DNA from: Glandiceps talaboti
Lineage: Eukaryota; Hemichordata; Enteropneusta; Spengelidae
DNA: 64,000 nt
Assembly: GCF_964340395.1 (NCBI RefSeq)
Contig: NC_135554.1
Span: 2,316,501-2,380,500 of the forward strand
Direction of reading: 5' to 3'
Under the pieces are notes generated by a model, which was given only the letters and a program-made list of their open reading frames with translations, made no database searches and was not told where the DNA came from. A program made the position numbers and the translations under genes. Positions 50,592 to 63,164 of the stretch are shown here, piece after piece. The stretch's first letter is position 1, and every line of letters begins with the position of its first letter.

Positions 50592-51080
50592 ATGAATTTT
50601 AATGGGGATGCCTATAGGGATTTGTATATGAAGATGTAGTCACAACATGGTCATCCCATCAGCAATATGCAAATTAGATCTGAAAATTTCAATTTGGGTC
50701 AAAAACGTATATCTTTAAAACTACATGGTGAATGGATGTTTCTGGAGGTGTTATCGGCAGTTTTTGTTCAAAACAGTTTGACACAAATGGCCCTAGCAAC
50801 CATGACCATGACCATGCCCCTTAGCAATAGTGAAGTGATAATGCATATTACAAGGATAACAACAGACAGGTAGGTAAGTGAATAATGAACAAGACCACAC
50901 CCCTAGCAACATCCAAATGATGGTTTATATTGCAAAGATGAAAACTGGGAAGGTTAAGCAAGTGAATAAAAATCCAAAAACGTATGCAAATATGCCCAGC
51001 AACAAGACCACCCACCCACCCTATAGCAACATCCAAATACAGTTGTGCTGCAACACCATTGGTGGTATTTTTGAAATTGA
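49234..51080 (+). mobile_element. Family B copy split by element F1
   Basis: The B head TTTTTAGGACAACTGAACTG with inverted GGTTCAGTAGTGCT (49234-49270) runs into (GT)n to about 49375. F1 follows. The B text resumes at 50526 with TG/TGTC repeats, GATGAATTTTAATGGGGATG, CCTAGCAACCATGACC and the 3' tip ACAGTTGTGCTGCAACACC, and the CACC-ATT-GGTG hairpin at about 51054-51064. Together the halves make one B element whose microsatellite received the insertion. Confidence 0.85.
49384..50525 (+). mobile_element. Element F, copy F1 (1.14 kb, CAGTGTTCTCC ends)
   Basis: Left tip CAGTGTTCTCCCCAGGATTT; right tip CTGCGGAGAACGTG, a damaged inverse. The interior is shared in reverse with F2. It contains TGACGTCATGGCCGCCATAT (about 49760), a CRE-like site next to a YY1-like site. 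The CAGTG tip is hAT-like; no transposase frame is seen. No clean target duplication can be read because it lies in a microsatellite. Confidence 0.82.
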
Positions 51081-51850
51081 AAATAATTTTAGTGAAAACC
51101 TTTGGTAGTCTAGCAGGTTTTGAGTGGTAATGTCTGGAGGTTTGTAACATGGACTATGCTGACCACTGACTTGACTACTTGGCAGTAGGGGAGGTTTGTA
51201 ACATGGACTATGCTGACCACTGACTTGACTACTTGGAAGGAACTGTTTGTAATTACGCTAATTATATATAAAGTATTGTACTGAGACAAGTTTCCTACTT
51301 GATAGATAAACTAGGCAGCCATTGGTAGTACAGTAGGTGAATGCTTTGTTTATCAGTAAATGAAAGTAGGGAAGGCTTCATTGAAATAAAGTCTTGTTTG
51401 AAAATGACTGAAAAAAGGTGCTTTGGCTAGCTTTGTTTGTTATTTTGTGTTCAATGAGAAGAGTTCTTTACTTGTTGTAAAGTTTATTTCAAGGTTGTTC
51501 TTTGTAGAGTCTGTAGAACCTTAGAGCCAGATGGTGATTTAGGTTGGTCTTATGCTGCATAGTGTTACAGCCAGACTTCAACTATAGAAATGCAATGGAC
51601 CACCATGGTGTATCTGCATAGTGTTACAGCCAGACTTCAACTATAGAAATGCAATGGACCACCATGGTGTATCTGTAAACAATACTTGTGACTTTCACAA
51701 CCAACAAACTTAATGTCAGCCATTGAATTTATTTGGATTGACAGATAAAGGCTTTAGTGACAAACAGGCATCTGTTGAACATTTTTAATGCTAGTGAACC
51801 AAAGATACAATAGTGATATACAATGTAGGCATGTACATGTTAGTCTAGTT
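51081..51850. repeat. Intron with two short tandem duplications (54 and 58 bp)
   Basis: AGGTTTGTAACATGGACTAT starts at 51138 and 51192; CTGCATAGTGTTACAGCC starts at 51555 and 51613. Each pair is nearly identical, so both are recent. The rest is unassigned. Confidence 0.88.
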
Positions 51851-53050
51851 AGTCCCCGCGGACGAAGTCCGGAACAGGGACTTATGGATTGGGTTCCGTC
51901 TGTCCGTGCATCCGTCCGTCCATCCGTCCGTCCGCAGCCGTTTCTTGGAGATGCCTGGACCGATTTTTTTCAAACGTGGTACAGGGGCAACATGCTATAT
52001 CATACATATGCACATCAATTTGTTTTATGATACGATCCAATATGGCCGCCTAGCAACCATTTTCTTTGCGAATTTTCCCTGTCTAAAGCCATAACTCAGA
52101 CATGCTTGAACAGATCTCATTCAAAGTTGGTATTAGGACAGTGTTCTATGACATACATGTGCATATTCATTATTGTCATGATACGATCCAATATGGCCGC
52201 CTAGCAGCCATTTTGTTTGTGAATTTTCATGTCCAAAGCCATAACTCAGACATGCTTTAACAGATCTCATTCAAAGTTGGTATTAGGACAGTGTTCTATG
52301 ACATACATGTGCATATCCATTTTCATTGTGATATTATCCAATATGGCTGCCTGGTAGCCATTTTGTTTGCGAATTTTCCATGTCCAAAGCCATAACTCAG
52401 ACATGCTTGAACAGATCTCATTCAAAGTTGGTATTAGGACAGTGTTCTATGACATACATGTGCATATTCATTGTTGTCATGATACGATCCAATATGGCCG
52501 CCTAGCAGCCATTTTGTTTGTGAATTTTCATGTCCAAAGCCATAACTCAGACATGCTTTAACAGATCTCATTCAAAGTTGGTATTAGGACAGTGTTCTAT
52601 GACATACATGTGCATATCCATTTTCATTGTGGTATTATCCAATATGGCTGCCTGGTAGCCATTTTGTTTGCGAATTTTCATGTCCAAAGCCATAACTCAG
52701 ACATGCTTGAACAGATCTCATTCAAAGTTGGTATTAGGACAGTGTTCTATGACATACATGTGCATATCCATTTTCGTCGTGATACGATCCAATATGGCTG
52801 CCTGGCAGCCATTTTGTTTGTGAATTTTCCATGTCCAAAGCCATAACTTAGACTCCATTTTCATCGTGATATGATCCCCCATACCCAACCAATCCTTTAT
52901 TGTTGGAGGCATATTCCATGTCCAACAAGCACACACAACATATCTAAGTCTGTTTGTTTTAGGTTCACAAATGTTGTTGCGTGATCAGAGTAGTGATAAT
53001 TCCTTAAAACCCAATTATAGCGGGGACTATGTCATTCTCAATGACTTGTT
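51851..53050 (+). mobile_element. Family A, complete copy A3
   Basis: Head AGTCCCCGCGGACGAAG, then CCGTCC repeats, about six ~150-bp monomers, and the 3' module from GTCCAACAAG (52920). The module holds GCGGGGACTA, the hairpin GTCATT-CTC-AATGAC and the terminal CTTGTT at 53050. Body and module have the same orientation as A1, and the last common base with A1 is the final T of CTTGTT. This defines the 3' end of the family. Confidence 0.9.
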
Positions 53051-53850
53051 CCTGTATGGTGTTATTACGATTTACATTTGCATTCTGATTTGATGAGAAT
53101 CATGTCGATGGGAATGCATATGTTTCACCAACAGCCATATTTTTTGCTTCTTCTATTACTTGATCACTGCAATGATCACTGCAATTATCCTTGTTAACAA
53201 ACCTAACAGACAACTAGAAATCCAGCTAACCCAGCATTTCAAATGCCAAATTTATTATAAACTGTTGGAAATGTTATCAGTGTATACATTGCGAAATGTT
53301 TTGGAATTGCATGTTTCGTGTCACAGGGAAATCGTCAAAAATTCAACCTCAGAACAGCAAAAATGCAAAGATGACGGATGCACAATCATCATGCAATTTT
53401 AAACATGAATTCCTATATTTGTGAATGATATCAAAATTACTGCCAAAGAGGGTGCAATGTTTGCTTAACAACAAAGCATATTATGAACATTTCTATACAG
53501 TTAATGGAATACATTATGCAAAACAAGGACGCACTCATTTTTCAGCTGATAACATGGAAGTGATTTTATTAGTCACAATCGGGCACCACCCAGAGGGGAC
53601 TTGTACATTGGGTTCCATCTGTCCATCCGTTCATGGGTGTGTACGTGCCAGAGGTTGCATTAACGCATTATTTGTGCATATTTGACACTTGGGATACATT
53701 TTTGGGGATGTATGCGTCACTGGGGATGTGTCATAAACAGGGGACAAATGGGGCTTACTGTTGGCAAACGTACAGTTGTCATCTTTGCTTCAAAGTTGTA
53801 GAACTAGACATCGTGGATTTAGTCAGTTTTGATTGTGACTATCGTCTAAA
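53051..53850 (+). other. Intron with a family A-like head remnant
   Basis: AGGGGACTTGTACATTGGGT then TCCATCTGTCCATCCG (53592-53630) resembles the end of the family A head. No monomers follow. Otherwise unassigned. Confidence 0.5.
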
Positions 53851-54140
53851 TCTCTACCAACCATGACCCGCTCTTAGCAACAACCAAATGGCAGTATATT
53901 TTTATCAAATAACAAAATCATTTGGTAGGCACGTGAGTAAACTTTCAAAATATGTATGCAAATGTACCTAGCAACCATGACCACACCCATAGCAACAGCC
54001 AAACGGTGGTGTATTTCACAAAAATAACGGGAATTCTTAGACAAGTGAATAATTATTCAAAAATATATGCAAATATTTCTAGCAACATGACCACGACCAC
54101 AGAAACAGCCGAGTGGTCGTGTATATTGCAAAGATGACTG
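53851..54140 (+). mobile_element. Family B 3' fragment (copy B7)
   Basis: Rounds of CTAGCAACCATGACCACACC, CATAGCAACAGCCAA and TTCTTAGACAAGTGAATAA match the B2 3' half. The tip is missing. Confidence 0.8.
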
Positions 54141-55357
54141 GTCATTTATCTGGTATAATGGCTCACCATTATTCAGTGTTCTCCTCAGAGGGTTTTCACG
54201 TATTGGGCCCGATATCCTTTAATTATCGCCGATACATGATCAGTTGTCCCACTAGCCCGCTAATGGTAGTGTGATTCACACTACTGACTCTACAAGCTTT
54301 TGGTAAATCTAGGCAAGACCAGCCTATCTGTAATGTCGGTTCGGCCGTAGAAGCATGTCGGAACTGCCAGATTTTCACAACTATAAAATCAAACGATGCT
54401 GTGCCATTTTGCAATTAAGTATAAAAGTTCGACAAACACATGAAGTTGGCATTCAGTGTCTCGTTCTATGACTGAGTAACACCGAGTATGTCTCAACCCA
54501 AGAGTGATTTGCATAGTTGGTTTACTTCCCATATTTTGAAAAGAGTTGAACAAACTAATATACTAATAAAGTGGTGATGTTATCTCCGATTGTCAGTTTC
54601 ATGTTCAATTTTACTCTGAAAACACTTTTAGTTTGTAGTTTGACATTGTAGACTGACACATCATATGACTACGATGAAAGCATGGATTTTCCAATATGGC
54701 GGCCATAACGTCACAAACTATCACGAGCTTTTGAAGTGCTCAATAGGGAAGTATAGTAAGTCTCGTGTATCCTGAAATTTCGGACTAACACGATGTCTGT
54801 ACACAAACTTTTCACGTTTCGAAAGTCTAATTTATCTGTAGACATTTACATTGAAATAATTTCAGCTTTCCTAAGAATAATAATCAATAACACTGCTTTA
54901 AGGTTATAGACCACGATAAAGCTAGAAAAAATTACAAAATTAACTTTTTGGGGGGAAATGACTACCAACCATTTGAGCTATCATTGTATGCAACCCAAAT
55001 AAATGTAGCACTTCTCAATCTTGAGATATGGGAAGGAATAAAAAACCAAAACAAATGCACATGGCTTTACAACCATTTGCACACTTTATTATAATATAAC
55101 GGAAAGTGTCAAGTACTAGGCAGCTCATTAGCATACATTTGACGAAATGTGTCAAGTACTTGGCTACTCATTTACATAAACTTGCTGATACAGTACAGTC
55201 TCAGACCAGTAAAAGAATTGCTATGGTCATGGGGTCTGGGGTACAGTGTACCACAAGTATGAATAACAAGAGGACGTCCTTCCAGTGTCAAAAAAGAGTT
55301 GCCCAATAATGTAATGAGCGAGCTAAAAAAATGAATAAAGAGAATGAATTAGAGTTG

Positions 55358-55490
<133 letters not shown>

Positions 55491-57628
55491 TTATAACCGA
55501 TTGTCTACTCAAAACTATTTAAATGGTGAAAACATTTCTCAATTTTAATGAAATTTTACTGTGCATAAAGGAATGTATTACAATAGGTGTCAAAATGCAA
55601 GTGAAAGTCAGCTTTGTTACAGTTTAGCACAGATGGTCTTTGCGAAGTCTTCCAAAACCCAAAGGCATCCTACAACAAAGAATGGTGGAAAGGTGTAAAT
55701 AGTACCACATCATCACAATTTTAAACAAAAAAGGGAAAAAAGTATTTATCAGCTGATTTATCAGCAACGCATCGATCCTCTGGGGAATCCATTTTCGCTA
55801 TCTAGGCGAAGTAATGATTCATAGCCTAGGTTTACAAAACATACTCGCCCTTGTGGTACAGTAGTGGTGATTATGTTTCAGCGAGTGAAGTCAAAACCCA
55901 CGATTTGGAAGTTATCTTTTCGTGAACCACATGCATAGCTATTTTGTAATAAAAAAAATAACTCACCACTCGTATCTCTCCCGTTATCTAGTAATCTATC
56001 TGTTAGACCTCGGATGTTCTTCCGTTACAATTACGACACACGACCTAACATCGCTATCGAGGATGTTCGGGCAAGCCCTCACTGCAAACTTCGTTCGCTT
56101 ATATGTTATAGCATGGATGTATTACTAATACATCCATGGTTATAGTAACTTATACGAAAGAAAGCCCGAACGTCTAGCAGCAAGACTAGTTATCTAGTAC
56201 AGGTCAACAGATCGTTTCCATGTAAACATATACCGTCCCGTGTTGTTCATCGACACTACTTCACTTAGGTGACACTAAATAAAATGTCACAGAAACGAAC
56301 AACGTGGTACATTATCATTCCCAGTTATTGAATTTTTGGGTACATGTCCTCAAAAATCTACGATATTCAATGTACAGATTTTCCATCGCTATACGCGGTA
56401 CGTCAGTATCGAACGCTAAGTCCGCCACCCCCCCCCCCCTTCCCTTCGTAGCACGTGTCATCACGCTACAGTCTTCGACCTTCCAAATGCGAAGTCGTCG
56501 TATACGCGTAGTAGAGCGAAGCTGTCTGATAACTATCCCTCTTGAAAACTATGTACTCGCTTATTTCATTTTCTTTTGTTTGAGTTCATTACCAACCACA
56601 AATTGACACGAGGTGGTTTCGTCTTCTTTCTAAACACGGCCCGTGCTCACTGAAGCCCTCGCGTGGTGCCGTGTCATCTCCGACTATTTTTGCTTTTGTA
56701 AAAAAAATTAACATGCCGAAGAGCTAGAGACATGAGAGAGCTATATTGCTAGACATGTCTAACAGTTTTCGTTTTGCATTGACGTTGAAGCGATGTGTTG
56801 AATCATAGATCCTCCACCCATGGTTGAATGTACTGTGTATGCTGTATCCAGATGAACCGGCGCTGGTAGACACAACAAATTCAACAATGGCAACATATCA
56901 AATTACAACAATGGTGGTGCGTCTTTTGACGTTGATTTCGACACAGATACATGTTATGTATCAAAATAAAAACAATCGACTCTGAGTAAGATGCTTCAAA
57001 GCAAAACATAGTACATCTACAATCGCGACCGGACTATACATTGTTACTCCAAGAAAATACCATCATACTAAAGATGTTTTATGAAGCTAACTAGATTCTT
57101 TATTAGTTAAAACACCACTTTCAAAGCATTTGGTATATTTTCCGTCGTTTCATGTTGAACGGGAACCCAGGGAACATTTACTCTCTCACCATAAACCACT
57201 ACGTTTATTTTACATAAAACCTGAGACCGCTAAAAACGTAGCTTGACACTCTGCTTTCCATAAAAGGAAGTAGGCTCCGCCCTCAATTTGTTCGCAAACA
57301 TATGTAAATGAGGAAGTTAATTTTTAACCCGAATAGCCAAAATCGCATGTCGAATAGTGGGCGTTGGCTACCTTTGAACTGACAGATTTCATATTTTTTG
57401 GCCAATAGAATGGTCATAACATGGAAAAAAACAAATTTTTGAAGGTGATAAAGGATGTGACACTTACAACTTTTCTGTAAGGGATGTGTTAAACGTTTTT
57501 TGTTTGTTTCAACTCAAACACATGTTTTTGTCATTTTCTCAAGTTTACATTTTGTAAAGAATTGCGTTACTTTGTGGAAATTAGCAACCTCAAAGAGTAC
57601 CCGACAATAACAAACACAGTAGGATCTT

Positions 57629-57822
57629 ATTCACCACGTCAGTGGCTCCAAAACCGTGTCTCAGATTTTTGATTGCGTCTTTTGTTCGAAAGTTAGACGG
57701 ATTTAGATGAGACATACATGGTTTATTTGGACACTATTTATTATTATTTATATATCTTCGTTACAAAAACAGATAGGAAAAATCTGAGACACGGTTTTGT
57801 AGCCACTGACGTGGTGATAAAC
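57629..57822. repeat. Inverted repeat with ~40-bp arms in element G
   Basis: TCACCACGTCAGTGGCTCC with AAAACCGTGTCTCAGATTTTT at the left is mirrored by AAAAATCTGAGACACGGTTTT and GCCACTGACGTGGTGA at the right, around about 105 bp. It is probably a small MITE nested in G. Confidence 0.8.
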
Positions 57823-58292
57823 ACTGTGCGTCGTTTTCTATTGTTAGTCGAAATTTGAAGGAGCTAATTTTTGTTGAACCAAACATGCAAATTATCACGT
57901 ATGTAGAGGTCACGTGATCTGAAGTACATAAAACCAAATTTTACTAATTTCATTGTAAAGAGTGGATCAAGAGCTTTCAGAAAATGTATAGTTATGGATG
58001 TGTATAATCATTACTTTCTTAACTACAAACCAATATCAGCAAGGGACATTGAACGTGGTCTATAACCTTAAACAACTGTTATGAGTTTCTTATTGGTGCT
58101 AATATTTTGTAATAATAAATTGGCCTTCAACTTTCCTTTGGCCACATATACATGTACTACTTGTTTGATATAATGATGTATTTTGAATTTATCATTAAGT
58201 TACTCAGAAATATAATTATTTTATCATGTACATTTATGCTAATTTATGCTAATGAGTCGATATCCTATCAATAAATTCTGGGGAGAACACTG

Positions 58293-58879
58293 ATTATTTC
58301 TGAAAAAAATGACCTCTCACTACTGGTAATTCATCTGGTATAAGGGCTCACCATTATTACTGGAAAATGACCTCTCGCAACAAGATGTGGAAAAGTATTT
58401 GGCGGATTATAGAGCAAAATGAGAATGTATATTTGAAATATTGCTTTCATTAAAGAAGTGAGATATGGTATAGCCTCTGTCATTCAATTGAGAACTGGTT
58501 ACTTTTTGACTGAAAATTGATCATATTGATTACCCAAGTAAATCAAAGCCCCAATAGGTATAAGTGGAATAATTTGTTTCATTAATTATTTGACCTATTA
58601 AAATTTTCCCAACCTTTGCTCCAAAAAATTCAATCCATTTGATTAATAGCTGAATTAACTACATGTATACTCTAATTGTTCATTTAGTATTGTGTACACT
58701 GGTTTTATCAGGTTTCAATTCTGTTATGGGTGAGTGGTACACAAATGTAAGGTAGCTGTTTTCCTAGCTTTAAGACTCATATTAAAGATTGATAAAGACA
58801 AAGATGGCAGTAATGCAAAGTACAAAAAAATGTCATTTTCAGTTAAAAATCTTAAACTTAGAAACTATTTACATACATG
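58293..58879 (+). other. ZSWIM intron, nothing recognised
   Basis: GGTATAAGGGCTCACCATTATT near 58338 echoes GGTATAATGGCTCACCATTATT before F2, a local duplication with the F2 target inside it. Otherwise unassigned. Confidence 0.55.
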
Positions 58880-59255
58880 CCTTAGTTTGGTAGTTTGCAC
58901 CATTGTTCCCAGACATACCTTGGTTTGATAGTTTGCACCATTGTTTCCAGACATACCTTTGTTTGATAGTTTGCACCATTGTTCCCAGACATACCTTGGT
59001 TTGATAGTTTGCACCATTGTTCCCAGACATACCTTGGTTTGATAGTTTGTACCATTGTTCCCGGACACACTTTGGTTTGATAGTTTGCACCATTGTTCCC
59101 AGACATACCTTGGTTTGATAGTTTGCACCATTGTTCCCAGACATACCTTGGTTTGATAGTTTGCACCATTGTTCCCAGACATACCTTGGTTTGATAGTTT
59201 GCACCATTGTTCCCAGACATACCTTGGTTTGATAGTTTGCACCATTGTTCCCAGG
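58880..59255. repeat. 38-bp minisatellite, about 10 copies
   Basis: Units read GGTTTGATAGTTTGCACC followed by ATTGTTCCCAGACATACCTT, 38 bp. Three - strand frames of 112-135 codons are repeat translations. Confidence 0.96.
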
Positions 59256-59299
59256 TGTATCTATATTCAGAATAAAATGATCTGATCACTTTAACTGAA

Positions 59300-59345
59300 T
59301 GGAAGTATACAGTTGTGATACAACTCCATTGGCACTATTTTTGTA
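59300..59345 (+). mobile_element. Family B 3' tip (copy B8)
   Basis: TACAGTTGTGATACAACTCC and ATTGGCACTATTTTTG match the B 3' terminus only. Confidence 0.6.
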
Positions 59346-59912
59346 ACTGTATAAATAATTTAGCTATACATTTGTCTCTGTGTTGTTTGAACCATACATG
59401 TAGCAAGTCAATGTATTTAAGATAAATCAACTCTCCTTTGTTGAATACCATTCTCTTGACATGCAATTTGTGGATAGATTTTATGCCATTTTGTTATGGT
59501 TTCATGTATTTTAAAAGTGAGAGGCTCTTTCATGGTAGAAATATAGGCAATGTATGTACTCATAATAGTGAGTAGAATTTGTGCCAAGGGAGGTTGGTAT
59601 CCTTAAAGTTTGTCTATAGACCATTGATGTTTGAACTTGGTGGTGATGGAAATTGAATGGTAAAAATGGTATGATGTGATGACAATGTACAGTCCATAGA
59701 GGGTTCAACTTCCACATCACAAACAATTTAGACACGCCTGGTAATTGACCTAATGGTTTCTGTGAAGACAGTCCTTTCATTCCCCAGAGCTCAAAACTCA
59801 GGCATCAATTTAGAGTATAATTACAGACTTACTGTATGTAGTTTAGTTGATGGTCAAGGTTATTCCATTCCAATATTGGGTGAATTGTTCCATGGGGAGT
59901 ATAAACATCATT
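59346..59912 (+). other. ZSWIM intron, nothing recognised
   Basis: Unassigned intron sequence. Confidence 0.55.
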
Positions 59913-60286
59913 AGCTCCTGTATAGGAGCTGATGTCGTGGCACTGTCTGTGTGTCTGTCTGTGCAGAAATTTTGTTCTACTGATATCTCAAAAAGTACTG
60001 AAGCAAATGTTCTCCAATTTACTATGTGGCATTGTCAGTTAGCGCTGATTAGTTTTTGGTGGGAATGGCTTGCATTATTAATGCTAATTTGCATAGTTAA
60101 TGAATTTATAAATGGGGCTATATATGCAGAATGACTGCTTCGAATTCAATGAAACTTGCTACATCTACGGATCATACAAAGATGTAAAAGCACTAAAAGT
60201 CGCATTCTCACAAACCAGCACTGTTATTTCTTTCGCCTTACTACAAAATAACAACTCTGGCATCTTACAATTGATGGATGGTTATT
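59913..60286 (+). mobile_element. Hairpin-head repeat, AGCTCCT type
   Basis: TT followed by AGCTCCT-GTAT-AGGAGCT (59913-59930), then GTGTGTCTGTCTGTG and about 330 bp including TCTCAAAAAGTACTGAAG. The head follows the same order as families A and B (TTAG, hairpin, TGTC run). Its 3' end is not defined. Confidence 0.6.
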
Positions 60287-60373
60287 ACCTCCCGTAAGGG
60301 TATGGGAGGTATTAAAATGGGGATGTCTGTCTGTCTGTATGTCCGTCAGTGTGTGTCTGTCTGTGTCATCATT
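60287..60373 (+). mobile_element. Hairpin-head repeat, ACCTCCC type
   Basis: ACCTCCC (60287-60293) pairs with GGGAGGT (60304-60310) around GTAAGGGTAT. A GTCTGTCTGTCTGT run follows, then it stops at the A5 head. It is only a head, about 85 bp long. Confidence 0.6.
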
Positions 60374-60435
60374 AGTCCCCGCCGGACAAAGTCCGGGACG
60401 GGGACTTATGGATTGGGTTCCGTCTGTCCATGCGT
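60374..60435 (+). mobile_element. Family A head only (copy A5)
   Basis: AGTCCCCGCCGGACAAAG, then GTCCGGGACGGGGACT and TTCCGTCTGTCCATGCG. The head hairpin is intact, but after 62 bp a 44-bp array replaces the usual monomers. Confidence 0.85.
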
Positions 60436-61447
60436 ATTAATACGTAGAGATTCCTGATCCATTCAAGTGTCTGCCCCATATTAATACGTAGAGATTCCTG
60501 ATCCATTCAAGTGTCTGCCTCATATTAATACATAGAGATTCCTGATCCATTCAAGTGTCTGCCCCATATTAATATGTAGAGATTCCTGATCCATTCAAGT
60601 GTCTGCCCCATATTAATATGTAGAGATTCCTGATCCATTCAAGTGTCTGCCCCATATTAATACGTAGAGATTCCTGATCCATTCAAGTGTCTGCCCCATA
60701 TTAATATGTAGAGATTCCTGATCCATTCAAGTGTCTGCCCCATATTAATACGTAGAGATTCCTGATCCATTCAAGTGTCTGCCCCATATTAATATGTAGA
60801 GATTCCTGATCCATTCAAGTGTCTGCCCCATATTAATATGTAGAGATTCCTGATCCATTCAAGTGTCTGCCCCATATTAATACATAGAGATTCCTGATCC
60901 ATTCAAGTGTCTGCCCCATATTAATACGTAGAGATTCCTGATCCATTCAAGTGTCTGCCCCATATTAATACGTAGAGATTCCTGATCCATTCAAGTGTCT
61001 GCCCCATATTAATATGTAGAGATTCCTGATCCATTCAAGTGTCTGCCCCATATTAATACATAGAGATTCCTGATCCATTCAAGTGTCTGCCCCATATTAA
61101 TATGTAGAGATTCCTGATCCATTCAAGTGTCTGCCCCATATTAATACGTAGAGATTCCTGATCCATTCAAGTGTCTGCCCCATATTAATACGTAGAGATT
61201 CCTGATCCATTCAAGTGTCTGCCCCATATTAATATGTAGAGATTCCTGATCCATTCAAGTGTCTGCCCCATATTAATATGTAGAGATTCCTAATCCATTC
61301 AAGTGTCTGCCCCATATTAATACATAGAGATTCCTGATCCATTCAAGTGTCTGCCCCATATTAATATGTAGAGATTCCTGATCCATTCAAGTGTCTGCCC
61401 CATATTAATATGTAGAGATTCCTGATCCATTCAAGTGTCTGCCCCAT
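60436..61447. repeat. 44-bp minisatellite, exactly 23 copies
   Basis: ATTAATACGTAGAGATTCC and TGATCCATTCAAGTGTCTGC build each 44-bp unit; 1012 bp is exactly 23 x 44 with no indel. Variation is nearly confined to TACG/TATG/TACA at one site, plus single changes. This is the most homogeneous array here apart from the 69-bp one. Confidence 0.97.
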
Positions 61448-62359
61448 ATTATACACTTTCTTTTAAAACATTGACCTTTGACTTTTGGGATCAATTATCC
61501 AAATCCAGCCATTTGCTACATACATGTGTATGCCATATTTCTAGGTATTGTTCAATGCCTAACTGACCTTGAATCAATCATGGTGTCTACCACGAAATAT
61601 TGTAGAATATTTGCATGGAATTATGACTTAATAGTAAAACTGAATATTGAGATATAAAATGCTACATTTTGCTGACAAAGATCTTGTTACTTATGTGCTT
61701 TGGAAATGTGTATGTATATAGCCATATTGAACATTCAAATCTGTAAGATATGCACTTGATTGCTTGTCAGCTTTCATTTTGTTCTCAACTAGTGATATGC
61801 CTGCCTTTCTGTTGAGAGCACACAATTGAAATGCTAATATGTGCACATAAGACCTTGGACATAAATCATGACACACATTATACAGCTTTCAAAGTCAACC
61901 AATTCTGATGATAACGGTTCTCTATTATTACATTCTTTATTTATATGACCAGGACATAAAACTTGTACTGTTTGAAAAAATCCATTAACTTGCTTCATGT
62001 TTTTATCATATTTTTCAGAATGTTACTTTTAGCTGTCCTCGTAGTACAGTTTTAAAAAACCATTCCTTTCACTGTGGAAGAGACTGCATAAGTTATGCAA
62101 TGCCAGAGCTATTCACAGATGTGTTTTCATTTTTTGATAGCACTGAGTGAGCTTATATTATATAATGTGTCATTTTTAGCTTTGTGTATGCAGACCTCAG
62201 TCTCAATGACAAAAATACTTGTTACTGAGTATACTTTTATTGTGTTTAATTCAGGAAAGTTATGCTTTGTTTCAAATTAAATTACTGCAATGATATACAT
62301 GTAATCGAGACATATACATTAGTGATGTACTTCAATTTTGATAATTGAAAGGTTTCTCG
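61448..62359 (+). other. ZSWIM intron, nothing recognised
   Basis: Unassigned AT-rich intron. Confidence 0.55.
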
Positions 62360-63164
62360 TAGACTGTCGACAGTCGTTCGTGCCTTTTTTACTACATTTC
62401 ATCTAAATCAAAGTTGTCACCTCACTCTGTAGCACTGAATACTAATACGTACTGATAGGAACTGTGATTGCCGAAGGCACGAACGACTGTTGTTCCTTGC
62501 CGCGCCCTCACACAATAATAGTGAGAACATTTTTATTGTAGAATGTTTGACATTGGGGTCATCATATTCAAAGCTTGTCAATCAAAATCAACATGGCATC
62601 GCCAGTCACCAAACAAGTAAACATATCAAGACGTATTGGAGAACTTGGATATTCACACGTGAAAGACTTTCAGAGAAAAAAAAATTATATGCATGATAAC
62701 AGTCCATGAGTTGGAGCCAATTGCGTTCCTTCGACTCACAGCTAGCTAATAGACTGTACACGTACACGGCACCATAGACCAATGACGTCATTTACAAATG
62801 TCCAAAAAAACATGCATGTTTTCAAGCTTTCACAAAGAAAGATAGGAAAGGTAAATTACTTGATTATGACCATCAAAATACATTTACGGGGTCAAATTTG
62901 CACTGCAGTGTACATGTATATGCATTGAATGTTGAGTGAACTGTATGCAAATCATACAATAGAGTAAAGCCCAATTCCATGACGTCACATCATGAATAAG
63001 TAATAGAAAGGGAGATACAGTGAGTGGTGACAGTCGCTCGTGCCTCCGGCACTCGCTGAACAGTACACGGTTATAGTATTGCTCCGGACCAGATCAGAGC
63101 AAGGCAACGACTTTAGTTTTAGATAAAACATAGCAAAAAGGCATGAATGACTGTCGACAGTCTA
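62360..63164. mobile_element. Element H: 805-bp MITE with palindromic TIRs
   Basis: The left tip TAGACTGTCGACAGTCGTTC continues GTGCCTTTTT; the right tip is its inverse with two differences in 30. GACTGTCGACAGTC within each tip is itself a palindrome. TA at both borders is compatible with a TA target duplication. Internal copies of GGCACGAACGACTG occur at about 62476 and, reversed, near 63030. No coding frame. Confidence 0.8.

Noticed and set aside
58865-59289. 112-135-codon - strand frames
   Set aside because: Translation of the 38-bp minisatellite in three phases.
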